Assembly: GCF_963678635.1 (NCBI RefSeq) | Contig: NC_087066.1 | Span: 14,797,171-14,861,170, forward strand | Reading direction: 5' to 3' | DNA length: 64,000 bases | From: Symsagittifera roscoffensis | Lineage: Eukaryota > Xenacoelomorpha > Acoela > Convolutidae | In this document: in pieces, positions 12,056-23,373 of the stretch | Numbering within the stretch: position 1 is the first letter of the stretch | How the letters are laid out: each line of letters begins with the position of its first letter | Made by a program: the position numbers and the translations under genes | Notes under the pieces: model-generated | Told to the model about the DNA's origin: nothing | What the model saw: only the letters and a program-made list of their open reading frames with translations | Database searches by the model: none

Positions 12056-13127
12056 TTAACCACTCTATGTATCAGCTTTTTGTGATAGGATTTTAGCAAT
12101 TTTCCGTTACACAAATCTATTGATGCTCAGAGCAAGCGCGGAAATAATTAATAAATTCAAGGGCAACTTAATCTTGAGGGTTTAAAAATGCCAGTCTGGA
12201 ATGTTTAGGATAACTAACGCGCGATATAATTTGTAATCTTAGAACAAAATTGGTTTAAAAAATTTTGAAACGTATTTAGGACGAGCAATTTAAAATTTTC
12301 TTATGCGTTTGATACAACATACTTAGCCTCTGAGGGAAAAAAGTTTTATGTTCTTTTTTTTTGTTTCAGAAGTTGTTCTTACAAGTTTTAACCAAAACAT
12401 TTCCATCGAAATTAAAAGGCATTAAGAATTGTTGCAAATCCATCGAAGCTCCATTGAAGACTAAGGTAGCTTTTTACAAACGTTAAACTAAAATCCTGAA
12501 ATAAATTAATTAATAAAAAAAACTTCAGAGCTCAAAGGTTATCCAAAACGCTTTTAAAAATTGTAGCGAGCTGTCTCAATAAAAATCCAACAAGTGTTAA
12601 AACCTGAAATAAGACCAGTTTCATCATTATGGTCATTTTTTGTTAAATTTTTTACTTAGAAAGTTAATGCTCAAAAAGTTTTCAGGCATCTACTCCAGTC
12701 TAGAGTTCCATCACCAGGGCAACTGCTCTAAGATTAATTCGCTAGAAGACAAAGACACTGCATATATTTTAAACGGTCACCAAATATTCTACGAGACGTC
12801 TAGAAAACAGTAGCTCGAAACAGATTGAAATTTTCCAGACATCCACATCTACCACAAATTGAATTTTTCCCTTGTTTTAGGATGAAATTCGAAGATACTT
12901 TGTTAGATTAAATGCAATTAAACGATATAAGATGGAAAAACAGAATATTGTTATGAGCTTATATCCGCTGAGTTTTTTAAGTTTCGGTTTTTGTATCGCT
13001 GTATTCTTTCGAGATAATCAGCTTCCTATTATAAGAAAACAGCTGTTTCGCTTTTCGAAACGTTTGCTGACACTGACGGAAGGTTGTTTTGGAACAAAGC
13101 AAAGACACTTACCTGGGTCGACGTGCT

Positions 13128-13420
13128 CACTTTATGTTTGGACCGTCTCGACCAAAAATCGGTTTGTTTCGACCGTCTCAACCGAAGTTCGGTATGTTTC
13201 GACCGTTCTCGACCGAAAACAAATATACTAGAAACAAACAAAAAAGGTTTTTGACCGTACTCGACCAAACAAAGGTGCTCAGCCGTGCTCGACCCAAGCA
13301 AGATAATTTTTTACTGTCTCGGCCACAAATAATGTGTTCAACATCAACCATGATCGAACCAAGCAAGATTTTTTTCGAATGTTTCGTCCACAAATAATGT
13401 GCTCGACAGTTTTCAAGAGC
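13128..13420. repeat. Degenerate TCGACCGT-type tandem repeats
   Basis: Many imperfect copies of 'tcgacc', 'gaccgtctcgacc' and 'tgctcgaccaagcaag' at 20-35 base spacing, followed by two copies of 'ccacaaataatgtg(t/c)tc'. Frames run open on both strands because of the repeat, not because of coding. Version B retains only the right-hand end (from about 21388). Confidence 0.7.
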
Positions 13421-13968
13421 TCGAGCAATGTTGAGGTGATCGTATATAAAATACGAGACTTCAGCTACATTTGTGCTTTCGATCAACTCAACGGTCAGCA
13501 CTTAGGTTTTTTATATGCTGTTTAGCTTTCAGCCGATCATTTTTCGCAAATAAGCAATGAGCTTGTCTAGATTTTGAAGGTCACTTTCTGGTATTTCCAG
13601 TATGATTGCCACCTTGCATGTCTATTGAATAACAGTCAAGCAAGGCTTACGGTTTCAACTCCAGTATAATTGGGTTTACATGTTTTGTAAGGCCAAATTC
13701 TGTCATAATAAAATTAATTTCATTTCTGTCAAAGCTTTATGACAGAATTCGCCTTTAAAAAACACGTAAATCTAACACCGAGCTTGTTTTGGCCCTGATT
13801 GTATGCCTGCCTTCAGTTTTGTACCGGAGTTGAAAACGTTAATTTTGAGTGGTTTAGTTTTTGAATAGTCATGCAATATTGCCATCAAACAGGACACAGC
13901 AGAAAGTGACCATCACTGGACAAACAGGAATAACTCAATGTGTAAAAAGCTATGACTGAAAACTAAAC

Positions 13969-13971
<3 letters not shown>

Positions 13972-14040
<69 letters not shown>
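13972..14040. repeat. (AT)n microsatellite
   Basis: Pure AT dinucleotide run of about 69 bases. Version B has only 'catatatataacc' at the matching site (22043-22055), so the locus is strongly length-variable. Confidence 0.97.
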
Positions 14041-14042
<2 letters not shown>

Positions 14043-14628
14043 AAATTGCTGCCTGTCGCGTTTGTGATAAACATTAATTGCAATGATCAAATGATTCAAA
14101 ATCAATATTTTCTCTGAATTAACATCGCGAATAATTTAAATGCAATTAAGAAAATTTCTGGTAAGCAATTATTGCTGAGCAGGGCGTAGACTAGGGTTAT
14201 TCTTTGTTACTTTCACTCTGCTTCCACTAACCCCGGTTTAAGGTGTGATCCAAAAATCAGGGCTGTTGTTATATGGTAGCGCCGACGGTTTTTTTGTTGC
14301 TTTCTTGAGATTGAGTGTTATTCTGGAATTTTAGATGGAGGTTTGACCTTGATTGAGATGGTAGGAGACGAGGATATTGCAGAGCGTTCACAGACGACTG
14401 CTGATGAGAGAGCATTTGTTGAGTAATTTTACTGCGGGAGAAAGACGTGCGTGCTATCGGCCGTTATGTTGAAGGCTTACAGGCAAACTCACCTGGCTTC
14501 ATTAGCGGTACAATTTTAGAAGTTTTTCCATATTATGAGTGTTTGACTTCTTGAGATTGACAAATTGAATTTGGTAGTCAGATGCTAAATGGCGTTTGGG
14601 CCCAGCTATTTAAAGGAAAGCTGGCATT

Positions 14629-14716
14629 CAGGGGCGGAAAAAAAAGGTCGACAAAATGTTTGATTTTTTTTTGACAATCCGCCCTTCTTCTCGAGAAAAT
14701 CCTAGATCCGCCCCTG
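14629..14716. mobile_element. hAT-like MITE, internally deleted copy A
   Basis: Begins CAGGGGCGGA and ends CTAGATCCGCCCCTG (inverted terminal repeats), flanked on both sides by the 8 bp direct repeat CTGGCATT (14621-14628 and 14717-14724). It occupies the same site as the 247 bp copy at 22641-22887, so the insertion predates the split of versions A and B and the interior was lost here. An 8 bp target duplication with CAGGG-type ends is characteristic of the hAT superfamily. Confidence 0.85.
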
Positions 14717-14776
14717 CTGGCATTCAATTTTTTTGTTCAAAGCCTTCATAAGCTGAGATTTTTTGATGTTCGGCAG

Positions 14777-14976
14777 NNNNNNNNNNNNNNNNNNNNNNNN
14801 NNNNNNNNNNNNNNNNNNNNNNNNNNNNNNNNNNNNNNNNNNNNNNNNNNNNNNNNNNNNNNNNNNNNNNNNNNNNNNNNNNNNNNNNNNNNNNNNNNNN
14901 NNNNNNNNNNNNNNNNNNNNNNNNNNNNNNNNNNNNNNNNNNNNNNNNNNNNNNNNNNNNNNNNNNNNNNNNNNNN
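14777..14976. other. Assembly gap (200 N)
   Basis: Exactly 200 unknown bases, the sort of fixed length used for a gap of unknown size. It lies at the junction between the two versions of the large segment, so order and distance across it are unproven. Confidence 1.
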
Positions 14977-15258
14977 GCCGGTCTCGCAATATGGTCTGAC
15001 TGAACTGTTTTTTTTTGTTTTAAGAAAAATGCTATACACATAATTTTCATAGAAGCATAAATTATTTATGAAATTTTTTTTGCCCAGAAAAAACAAAATG
15101 TCAGTAATGAGGATTTTCTAGTAATCGAATAGTTAGAATTTTACCGGAGTCTTCTATATGTAGCTTTTTCCATAGACATCATAGTATGAATGAGCTGTGT
15201 TCCAATGTAAATCAACCAGGGAATGCACATACTTTTTCAATAAAAAACCTCACTAAGA

Positions 15259-16082
15259 ATGAAGAAACTTCCAAAATCTTTTGCATTGATATTTAGCCTA
15301 GTTGCTGTGATAAACTTCAACAATCTCAGAAATACGAAAAACAAGTCTCGAGTTTTGACTCTAGCTTTGGTATGGCGGGTAGTATCGGGAACCTATGCTC
15401 AATCAGAATAAATGTTTAATCTATGTTCAAAGAGCCAACAGGAGTCAATCATGGAGCGATGCAGAAGTTGATGTTCCAAAAATATTTCTAAACCAACCAG
15501 TTATGCGACGAGGAACAAAAACCACAGCAATTAAAAGCATTTTAAAGAAGTGCATTTTTCAAAAAAGGATCAAGCTAGAGAAATATATGCGAGCACTTGT
15601 TTTAATCATCAGAAAAGGAGCTTGTAAAAACAGTTGATGAAATTCTTACCCCTAGACAATTATGATTTGTATCGCCAGTCAATCTAATCTGACAAACAAA
15701 TGTTTGGCTCAGCGAAACAGCGTTCTGAATGTGGAATCTGATCAAGATAGTTACTCTCTTTCGAAAAAAGAACTTGATTTTTCTAGGATTCACTACAAAA
15801 TCGATCATAAGGATATTAAGAGCAAGCCAGCGCAAGAAGCAGCGGTTGGATCGTCATTTTTTCTCATAAACCTGACCCTATTAATTTGCAAACTGCAGAA
15901 AAGGCGAAAATGTAAATCAAAGCCAATCTTGGAAACTTATTCTTACCACTGACGAGCTATATTTGAAATCTCTGCGCAATTAAGAGCGCTTCTGCACAAA
16001 AATTAACCAATCAGTTTAGTAGCTAGGCTTCATACGGCTCAAAAATTGAAGGAGGGAACCATCATTTGGATAGCAAGCTTTC
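15259..16082 (+). pseudogene. Decayed small-ORF family, copy 3
   Basis: Best preserved copy: an ATG-led 50-codon ORF with a signal-peptide-like start (15259-15411), overlapping in another frame an 80-codon basic ORF (15395-15637), then a 96-codon ORF (15662-15952) with the hydrophobic run SSFFLINLTLLICKL followed by basic residues. If these were once one protein, it had an N-terminal signal, a lysine-rich middle and a membrane segment, and has suffered a frameshift and a stop. No known family is recognised. Confidence 0.35.
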
Positions 16083-18720
16083 TTGCTGATTCAACCAAAA
16101 AAAAGCAAAGATATCTCAATTAAGTTCAGTTAGCGGTGCTTCACAACTGATCCACGATTCAACGAAAGTTGCACGATTAGCTGTTCTCCATATAAATATC
16201 TCAGATCTCGCTAATATCAGTTTGGAGCACTTTGACAGCTAAGTTTTGGCCCATTGTGTGTTTTTTTTCTTGAATAATGGTTGAACTATTCAGCTGAAGA
16301 GTTGTTGGTGAAAGAACTAACTGTTTTTGGGGCGAAAATGGCTGGAGCGGAAATGAAGTTCCCATGCTTTAAATTATTACAACAGTTATATGGTAAAGCT
16401 TTTTATATTTTAAATTTGCTTACACGCCAAAAACTTCAAATATGGTTGCTGCACGTTTAGTTTACAAATATAATTATAAACTTAGGATTCAAAGGACACG
16501 GAAAAGAGAAATACCTCAAAACATTGGAAATCAATGGTCCTACAGAAGAACGCTTTTGAAGAAAATGAGCCATTTTTTGTTTCTAGAATCTTTTCCAGAA
16601 TGGGCTAGGACACAACACGCACTTTTCCATATAGAAAAATGATAAAAATAGCAGAAAAACGCAGTTTAATGAAAATTCATTTTAGCTTGCGACTCATTGA
16701 AAATGAAAATCTAATGACCAGGATACAGGAAAAAAACCTTCACCAACTAATTAAAAAATTGTAGGAAAACAATTTTTCTAACACTGCCTGCATTGAACCA
16801 TATTAAAACAATTTTTAGCAAAATATTTGACAAAAACGTTCGACAGGTAACAATTACTAAGCACAACAATTCTCAAAATATTTTCTATCATGGCTCTATC
16901 TTAGTTTTATAATCGAGATTGCTTTCGAAAATTACGTTTTCAAAAAAGCTTTCACAAAATTTTTTGAAAAAAGTTTTAAAAGTTTTTCATGATTTTTACA
17001 TAAATTTATGTGAAAATGCATATTTTTAATAGTACAAAGTTATTGAACCAGCAATGAACAATTGAATAAACAGTAACATCTTTGATCCAGAATATCCCAA
17101 CTAGTGTTTATGCAGGAGTAACTGGAATAAAAATATCAATCGCATCGATATGAACTGCTAAAAAATAAATTTTTTGCAGCAATTTTCCACGTTTAATAAA
17201 AACTATTTCAGCAACCATAACCTTTGAAAACAGTATCAGGACAAGAAGAAAATACAGCACCTAAAGTTCCCATTTGCTGAATTTGCCCATATCATAAGTT
17301 CCCATACCAATTTAAAAAATCCATCAAAGTATGGACAATAAATACATGATTGAAATGTAATCAGAAGTAATTATAGAGTAAGAATACCTCAATGGGTCTC
17401 GCGCTATTAGCGAACAACGCAAATTTCTCACAACCAAAATCAAACTGGACTCAATGTTTTCGTAAGCAAACATGCCACCATCTTTTATGTTTAGTAAGTG
17501 CTATGATGGTATTGAATTGAAACAGCGTATTCTTTCTGTATTTTTCTGCAAATTGTAACTCATCGAATAGCCAAAAAACAATACTTTTACTTTAGAAACC
17601 TCATAAAAGGGTCAAACCTTTTTGATTCCTGCCGGCCATGAATTTCAAACAAAAATTAAAACAAAGAATAACAACACAAAAGTGATCGAAAACTTTGCTT
17701 ACAGGCGGCGCGAGATCCAATCGCAAGCGGCATTTACCACATTGTCACAAACTCAAAGCATTGCGCACTTCAAACTCTAAAACTAATGCAGCAAATGAGG
17801 AGGACAGTCAAAATAAATCCGGTAAAAAGCCAGATTATTTCAGTTAGTTTACTATTGGTACCAGACAAAAAGACAACACAATTGTCTTTGCTATCCCGGT
17901 CAACAATAACGCAAACTCTACACATAAGGAAAAAAAGACATCCTTGCCCACTTTTGCCACATATGACCATCATTTCGAAAAACCGAATAGTTTTAAGCAA
18001 TTTTGTCTTTTCGATAGCGAAAAATAAGAAAAGAAGGTACACTTTTTGATTTTTGGCGACAAGGAGAACTTCAAAGCACTCAAATTATACAACAAAATAA
18101 TTCTGTAGTCTGTTTTCTTTAATTGTTTCAGTCAGTTTTACTAGCTGTACACTTTTATGAACCAATTTAATTGACTACCGGTGACGTTACCCGGCAAAAA
18201 CTTATCATTGAATTTGAAGCAGCGGCGTTTGGTTATTTTCATCCCTGTCAGTATTTTATGCGGAACGTAAGCAAGAGGGGCTTTAAGAAGACTTAAGAAT
18301 AGAACAACGGGCTAGTCTTATTGCTGAACATTTGTTTTACGCCTAATTGAATTTTTCAGAAGTTTGTGTCTGCATTATCGAAAATTTTCTGATCATATTT
18401 TGGTTGAAAAATCTATGCGGCATATTCAAGTTGGCGTAATAAAACTTTGAGGTTTTGTTAAAGTTTGGCTATGAATTTTAATGAATTTAGTTCCAATGAT
18501 GATTGCTAAACCTTATGATTCATAAATAGCTTTTGCAACCTCTCTGTGAAAAATTCAGAGAACAAATCTAGATAATTTTCCAGCTTGTGAATACCTAAAT
18601 CTCTAGTGATTGGAATAATTAGATCCGATCATCTTTTTTTTGGCTCATAACTAAATTTAAAATTTTCAGCATACAAATTATCTTCATATTTGATTAAAGT
18701 TCATCAAAATTTTGAATAGT

Positions 18721-20385
18721 TCAATCTTTTTTTGGGTCAATTCTCTCAGTTATACTCGATTCGTCTTTTCTCATCAATACTCCTTTTTTAATCAGAGCCG
18801 TTTCTCGATAACGACTCGAAATTGGACAAAAACCGCAAAATGCTGAGATCCACCCGAGAACAGGCAAAACCACTGCCGACTGTTTGTCGTGCGCCAACTC
18901 GTGTTGCAGATTTCCGAACATTTCTCCTGTTTTGTCCTTGAACTTGGGGATTACTCTTCCCGTCATGACCAATTGGTAGTTCACAACAAATAAGCCATCG
19001 TTTCTACCGAGAGTGACGCCTGAAATAAAATGTTTTCAGAATATTTATTCTTAAATCAAAATCCCTGAAATGCATAGTTTCCATTTTCAACTTTCGTATT
19101 GATCTAATTAGTTGAGTAAGGCTTAATTTAACAAAAACTATTATTTTAAAAGTATAAGTATTGGAGAAAAAACGAAAAGTACAGCTTTTGAGCACCCTTT
19201 GGATCAGAAATGACACGCGATCTCTCTAAGACAACTGTGAATGAACAAATTTCAAACTGTAACTGATCACCACACGTACCTTGTACAGTTTCTATTCTGG
19301 TTGGCAAACTGACTAGACTTCTGTTTTCACAACTGTTCTCTAAATTGTGCCACACAGTGTTCCCTATTTGCGCAACTGACACCACTCCCTTCTCTTCATT
19401 CAGAGGCGTAACTGAACAGTCCCCCAGTGCAAATATTCTTCCGAAGTTTTCTACCTGTTGGCGAAGACATGTTAATCATGGACGCTCATAAGAAGAAGAA
19501 CTCTGTGAAGAACAGTGGCCTCCAAATACGCAGAGGTTTTTTTTGTTTTGTAAAAAAGAGTGGAGGCAGTTTGATTATGATTGGGCAGTTTGATCATTGA
19601 ATTGGTCTCCAAAAAGACCGTTTTTAAATTATCCGTCATTATGGCGCGTGGATTTGGTTGTATTTCAGTTTTAAAAAGGAGAGCCCGTTCCTGTGCAAAT
19701 AGCACAGAATTTTCCGAGCGAACTGATAAAAAATAATAATTTCAAAATTTTTTTCGAGCAATTTTTGTTGTTTTTCGTGTTTTTGTCTAATTTTCGTGGT
19801 TTTTTTGGAAGGGGCAATTTAGTTGGGCGAAAACTAGCAAGAACGGTAACAAAAGACAAATAGCGTTAATATATAGCCTTGAAATCAAAATTCGTCTTAA
19901 CTTAGACTGAAAAAGGTAAAAACTGCAGAGCAGTTTTTCTCGACAATGAGAAAACTTTTTGTTCAGAATGAAAAACACGGCCAACAGGGCTTGAATATGA
20001 TGTCACACTTGACTCATCAGAGGTTTCCTTGAGGTAGTCAAATTTGGATGGAATATTTTCAAACCGGGAGCCTTCGAGAGTGCACAGAACATGAAATATG
20101 GCTATTAAAACATTGCGAAATTTTAACCTGCATGTATCGGTTCACTTTAATTCCTCCATTTGAAGCAATAGAGTCTCCAAAAACTTTTCGGTCCAGAAAA
20201 CTAGTGTCTATGTATGTAGCCGCAGGCAGAAAAAGAGCATCGGGAAGTTCTGATCGAAGCTCCTCCGCGTCTTTATTGAAATGAATTGTGACGTTCAGTT
20301 TTGTGAGGGCGTCCAGAGCGTATTGACTGGCTTTTGGAGGCAGCCGCTCGAGAAGATGATTTGACCTAGTTACCAGATGAACTTT
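18721..20385 (-). CDS. FSP1/AIFM2-like oxidoreductase, exons 4-6 (proximal copy)
   Basis: Exon 4 20128-20385, exon 5 19280-19454, exon 6 18721-19019 with a TGA stop. Phases fit the upstream exons exactly: exon 3 ends in phase 0 and exon 4 starts with the KVHLVTR codons after a TTTGTTTCAG acceptor; exon 5 ends in phase 1 and exon 6 restores Gly after TTTCAG. Exon 4 gives the second half of the NADH-binding fold (KVHLVTRSNHLLERLPPK); exon 5 holds the FAD-binding FALGDC motif (about residues 288-293), typical of pyridine-nucleotide disulphide oxidoreductases of the AIFM2 (FSP1) and NDH-2 type. Exon 6 adds a C-terminal tail of about 99 residues. All three exons are open. The family reduces quinones such as CoQ with NAD(P)H; membrane location and substrate here are inferred. 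Confidence 0.8.
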
Positions 20386-22640
20386 CTGAAACAAAAACAG
20401 AAATAAGTGAACAAAAAAGTTTTAAAAACCTCTCAAGTGGTCAAAACTTTCTTCAGTAATAAGCCTGAATCATAACTAGGGAACTAGGGTCTTGACTAAT
20501 CTTTTAGAAAATTCAAATTCATTAATAAAATCCGTATTTATAGTCGGTCTGGCATCCAAATTTCGACATTCTGACTGCTGATCGTGTATCTCTTGTGTAA
20601 TCATGTTGAACTGTGGGATGGTGTGTCATCGATAAATCGTTAACTACTATGTACCAGCTTTTTGTGATAGGATTTTAGCAATTTTCCGTGACACAAATCT
20701 ATTGATGTTCAGAGCAAGCGGAAATAATTAATAAACTCAAGGGCAAACTAATCTTGAGGGTCTAAAAAATGCCAATCTGGAATATTTAGGATAACAAACG
20801 CGCGATATAATTCGTAATCTTAAAGTAAAATTGGTTTAAAAATTTTTTAAATGTATTTCAGACAAGCAATTTAAACTTTTCTTATGCGTTTGGTACAAGA
20901 CGCAAACTTTCTTACCAAATGAATTACTTAGCCTCTGGGGGAAAATGTTTTTATGTTCATTTAGGGGCAGATTTAGGGGAGGGGGGCGGTAGGAACGCTT
21001 TGTTTTTGCTTTGATCGATTAACCGCTTTATTTTCAATTCTCAGATTCTTTGTTATTTTATTATGATATGTTATAATTAATAGCAAAACAAATTTGGACA
21101 GACAAATAATTAAAAAGAGCAAATGGCCTTTATCAGACAATTTTTACATGCAAAAGCTAATTTTTCAGACAGAAAGTATGTCTCAATGTCACTTAAAAAA
21201 TCAAACTTGCAAGCAAAAACTGCTCAAAATAGGCAGATTGCTCTTTTTAAATATTTCTGTCTGTCCAAACTTTTTGCAATTCTCTATATGTCGTGGGAGA
21301 TTTTAGAACGAGGTATTTTTTGGAATGGTATCTTATTGACTGGGATCTTCTCGTTGGGTATTTTAAGGTAAGGGATATTTTGTCATGTAACCCACAAATA
21401 ATGTGTTCAACATCAACCATGCTCGAATCAAGCAAGGTGTTTTTCAAATACTTCGTCCACAAGTAATGTTCTCGAAAATTTTCAAGAGCTCGAGCAATAT
21501 TGAGGTGATCGTATACAAAATGCGACACTTCAACTACATTTGTGGTTTCTATTAACTCCACAGGCAGCACTTCGGTATTTTTATATGCAGTTTAGTGTTC
21601 AGCCGATCATTTTTTCCCAAATACGCAATGAGCTTGTCTAGATTTTGAAGGTCACTTTCCGGTATTTCCAGTATGATTGCCACCTTGCATGTCTATTAAA
21701 TAACTGAGTCAAGCAAGGCTTGCGTTTTCGACTCCAGTACAATTGAATTTACATGTTTTGTCAGGCCAAATCTGTCATAATAAAATTAATTTCATTTCTG
21801 TCAAAGCTTCATGACAGAATTCGCCTTTAAAAAACACGTAAATCTAACACCAAGCTTGTTTTGGCCCTGATTGTATACCTGCCTTCAGTTTTGTACCGGA
21901 GTTGAAAACGTTAATTTTGATTAGTTTAGTTTTTGAATAGTCATGCAATATTGCCATCAAACAGGACACAGCAGAAAGTGACCATCACTGGACAAACAGG
22001 AATAACTCAATGTGTAAAAAGCTATGACTGAAAACTAAACTGCATATATATAACCAAAGTGTTGCCAGTCGCGTTTGTGATAAAAGATTAATTGCAATGA
22101 TCAAATGATTCAAAATCAATATTTTCTCTGAATTAACATCGCGAATAACTTGAATGCAATTAAGAACATTTCTGGTAAGCAATTATTGCTGAGCAGGGCG
22201 TAGACTAGGGTTATTCTTTATTACTTTCACTCTGCTTCCACTAGCCCCTGGTTTAAGGTGTGATCCAAAAATCAGGACTGTTTTTATGGTAGCGCCGACT
22301 GTTTTTTGTTGTTTTCTTGAGATTGAGTGTTATTCTGGAATTTTACATGGAGGTTTGACCTTGATTGAGATGGTAGGAGTCGAGGATGTTGCAGAGCGTT
22401 CACAGACGACTGCTGATGAGAGAGCATTTCTTGAGTAATTTTACTGCGGGAGAAAGACGTGCGTGCTATCGGCCGTTATGTTGCAGGCTTTCAGGCAAAC
22501 TCACCTTGCTTTATTAGCGGTACAATTTTAGAAGTTTTTCCATATTATGAGTGTTTGACTTCTTGAGATTGGCACATTGAATTTGGTCGTCAGATGCTAA
22601 ATGGCGTTTGGGCCCAGCTATTTCAAGGAAAGCTGGCATT

Positions 22641-22887
22641 CAGGGGTGGATTTAGGGGGGGGGGGGCGTTGGAGCGGACGCCCCCTATCCTCAGGGATTC
22701 GACCCCCTGCCGACCTGAAGGGTCCACCTTTGTACTATTTTGAGATATCCATTTTTGGTGACGGACCTAAAATTTTTCAAAATGCACTTTTGGCGCCAAT
22801 ATATGCTAACTTTGAGGGGGGACAAAATGTTTGATTTTTTTTTGAAAATCCGCCCCCCTTCTCGGGAAAATCCTAGATCCGCCCCTG
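22641..22887. mobile_element. hAT-like MITE, copy B
   Basis: 247 bp element with ends CAGGGGTGGATTTAGG and CCTAGATCCGCCCCTG and a perfect 8 bp target duplication CTGGCATT (22633-22640, 22888-22895). The interior includes 'gggtcgaatccctga'-like text also present in the elements at 22946 and 40283. It has no transposase reading frame, so it is non-autonomous. Confidence 0.88.
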
Positions 22888-22945
22888 CTGGCATTCAAGT
22901 TTTTTGTTCAAAGCCTTCATAACTTGAGATTTATTGATGTTCGGG

Positions 22946-23373
22946 CAGGGGCGGATCTAGGATTTTCTCGAGAAGGGGGGCGGATTTTCAAAAAAATTTC
23001 GAAACATTTGTCGACCTTTTTTTTATTTTAGGTCAACCAAATTGATTTCTCGAGCTCTCCCAAAGCACTGTTTTGTCATTATTTTGGCCAAATTTTCTGC
23101 GCCGCAGGCAAAATTTTTTAAAAAAACAGGCAAAAAAGGCACTTGTTGGAAAATTTTGACCAAAAAATTGCTTTTTTTTCGGCGCGCGCTCCCCCTTCAA
23201 AACTAGTATATCTTGGCGCCAAAAGCGCCTTTAGAAAATTTTTAGGGTCCGTCGCCAAAAATGGATATCTCAAAATAGTACAAAGGGGGCCCCTTTGGGT
23301 CGGCAGGGGGTCGAATTCCTGAAGAAGAGCGTCGGCATACCTCCCCCGCCCCCCTCCCCTAAATCCGCCCCAG
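22946..23373. mobile_element. hAT-like MITE, copy C
   Basis: Begins CAGGGGCGGATCTAGGATTT and ends CCTAAATCCGCCCCAG. The 8-base flanks TGTTCGGG and TATACGGG match at 6 of 8 positions, a plausible aged target duplication. It is inverted relative to copy B and lies only 58 bp from it. It has no coding capacity; the open frames across it come from C- and G-rich runs. Confidence 0.75.

Larger units (their letters stand above)
5380..14776. repeat. Large segment, version A
   Basis: Collinear with 14977-22947 over nearly its full length, including the repeat unit, the last three exons of the FSP1-like gene on the minus strand, the microsatellite and the hAT-like MITE. Version A differs by the SINE at 6291, the palindrome arm at 6791, the 634 bp tandem duplication, a MITE-like insertion at 11883, a different middle at about 12360-13320, and a long (AT)n run. 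It ends at the scaffold gap. Confidence 0.9.
14977..22947. repeat. Large segment, version B
   Basis: Collinear with 5380-14776. It lacks the SINE, the palindrome arm and the tandem duplication, has a short microsatellite, and contains a different 420 bp block (about 20964-21386) beginning GGGGCAGATTTAGGGG, probably one end of a hAT-like MITE. The FSP1-like exons 4-6 in this version have no stop codon. Confidence 0.9.

Noticed and set aside
13089-13501. About 100-codon ORFs on both strands, partly shared with 21247-21570
   Set aside because: Explained by the TCGACC-type repeats and segment duplication; substitutions and indels do not respect the frame.
14702-15096. ORFs that run across the N stretch
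   Set aside because: Their length comes from unknown bases in the gap, not from sequence.
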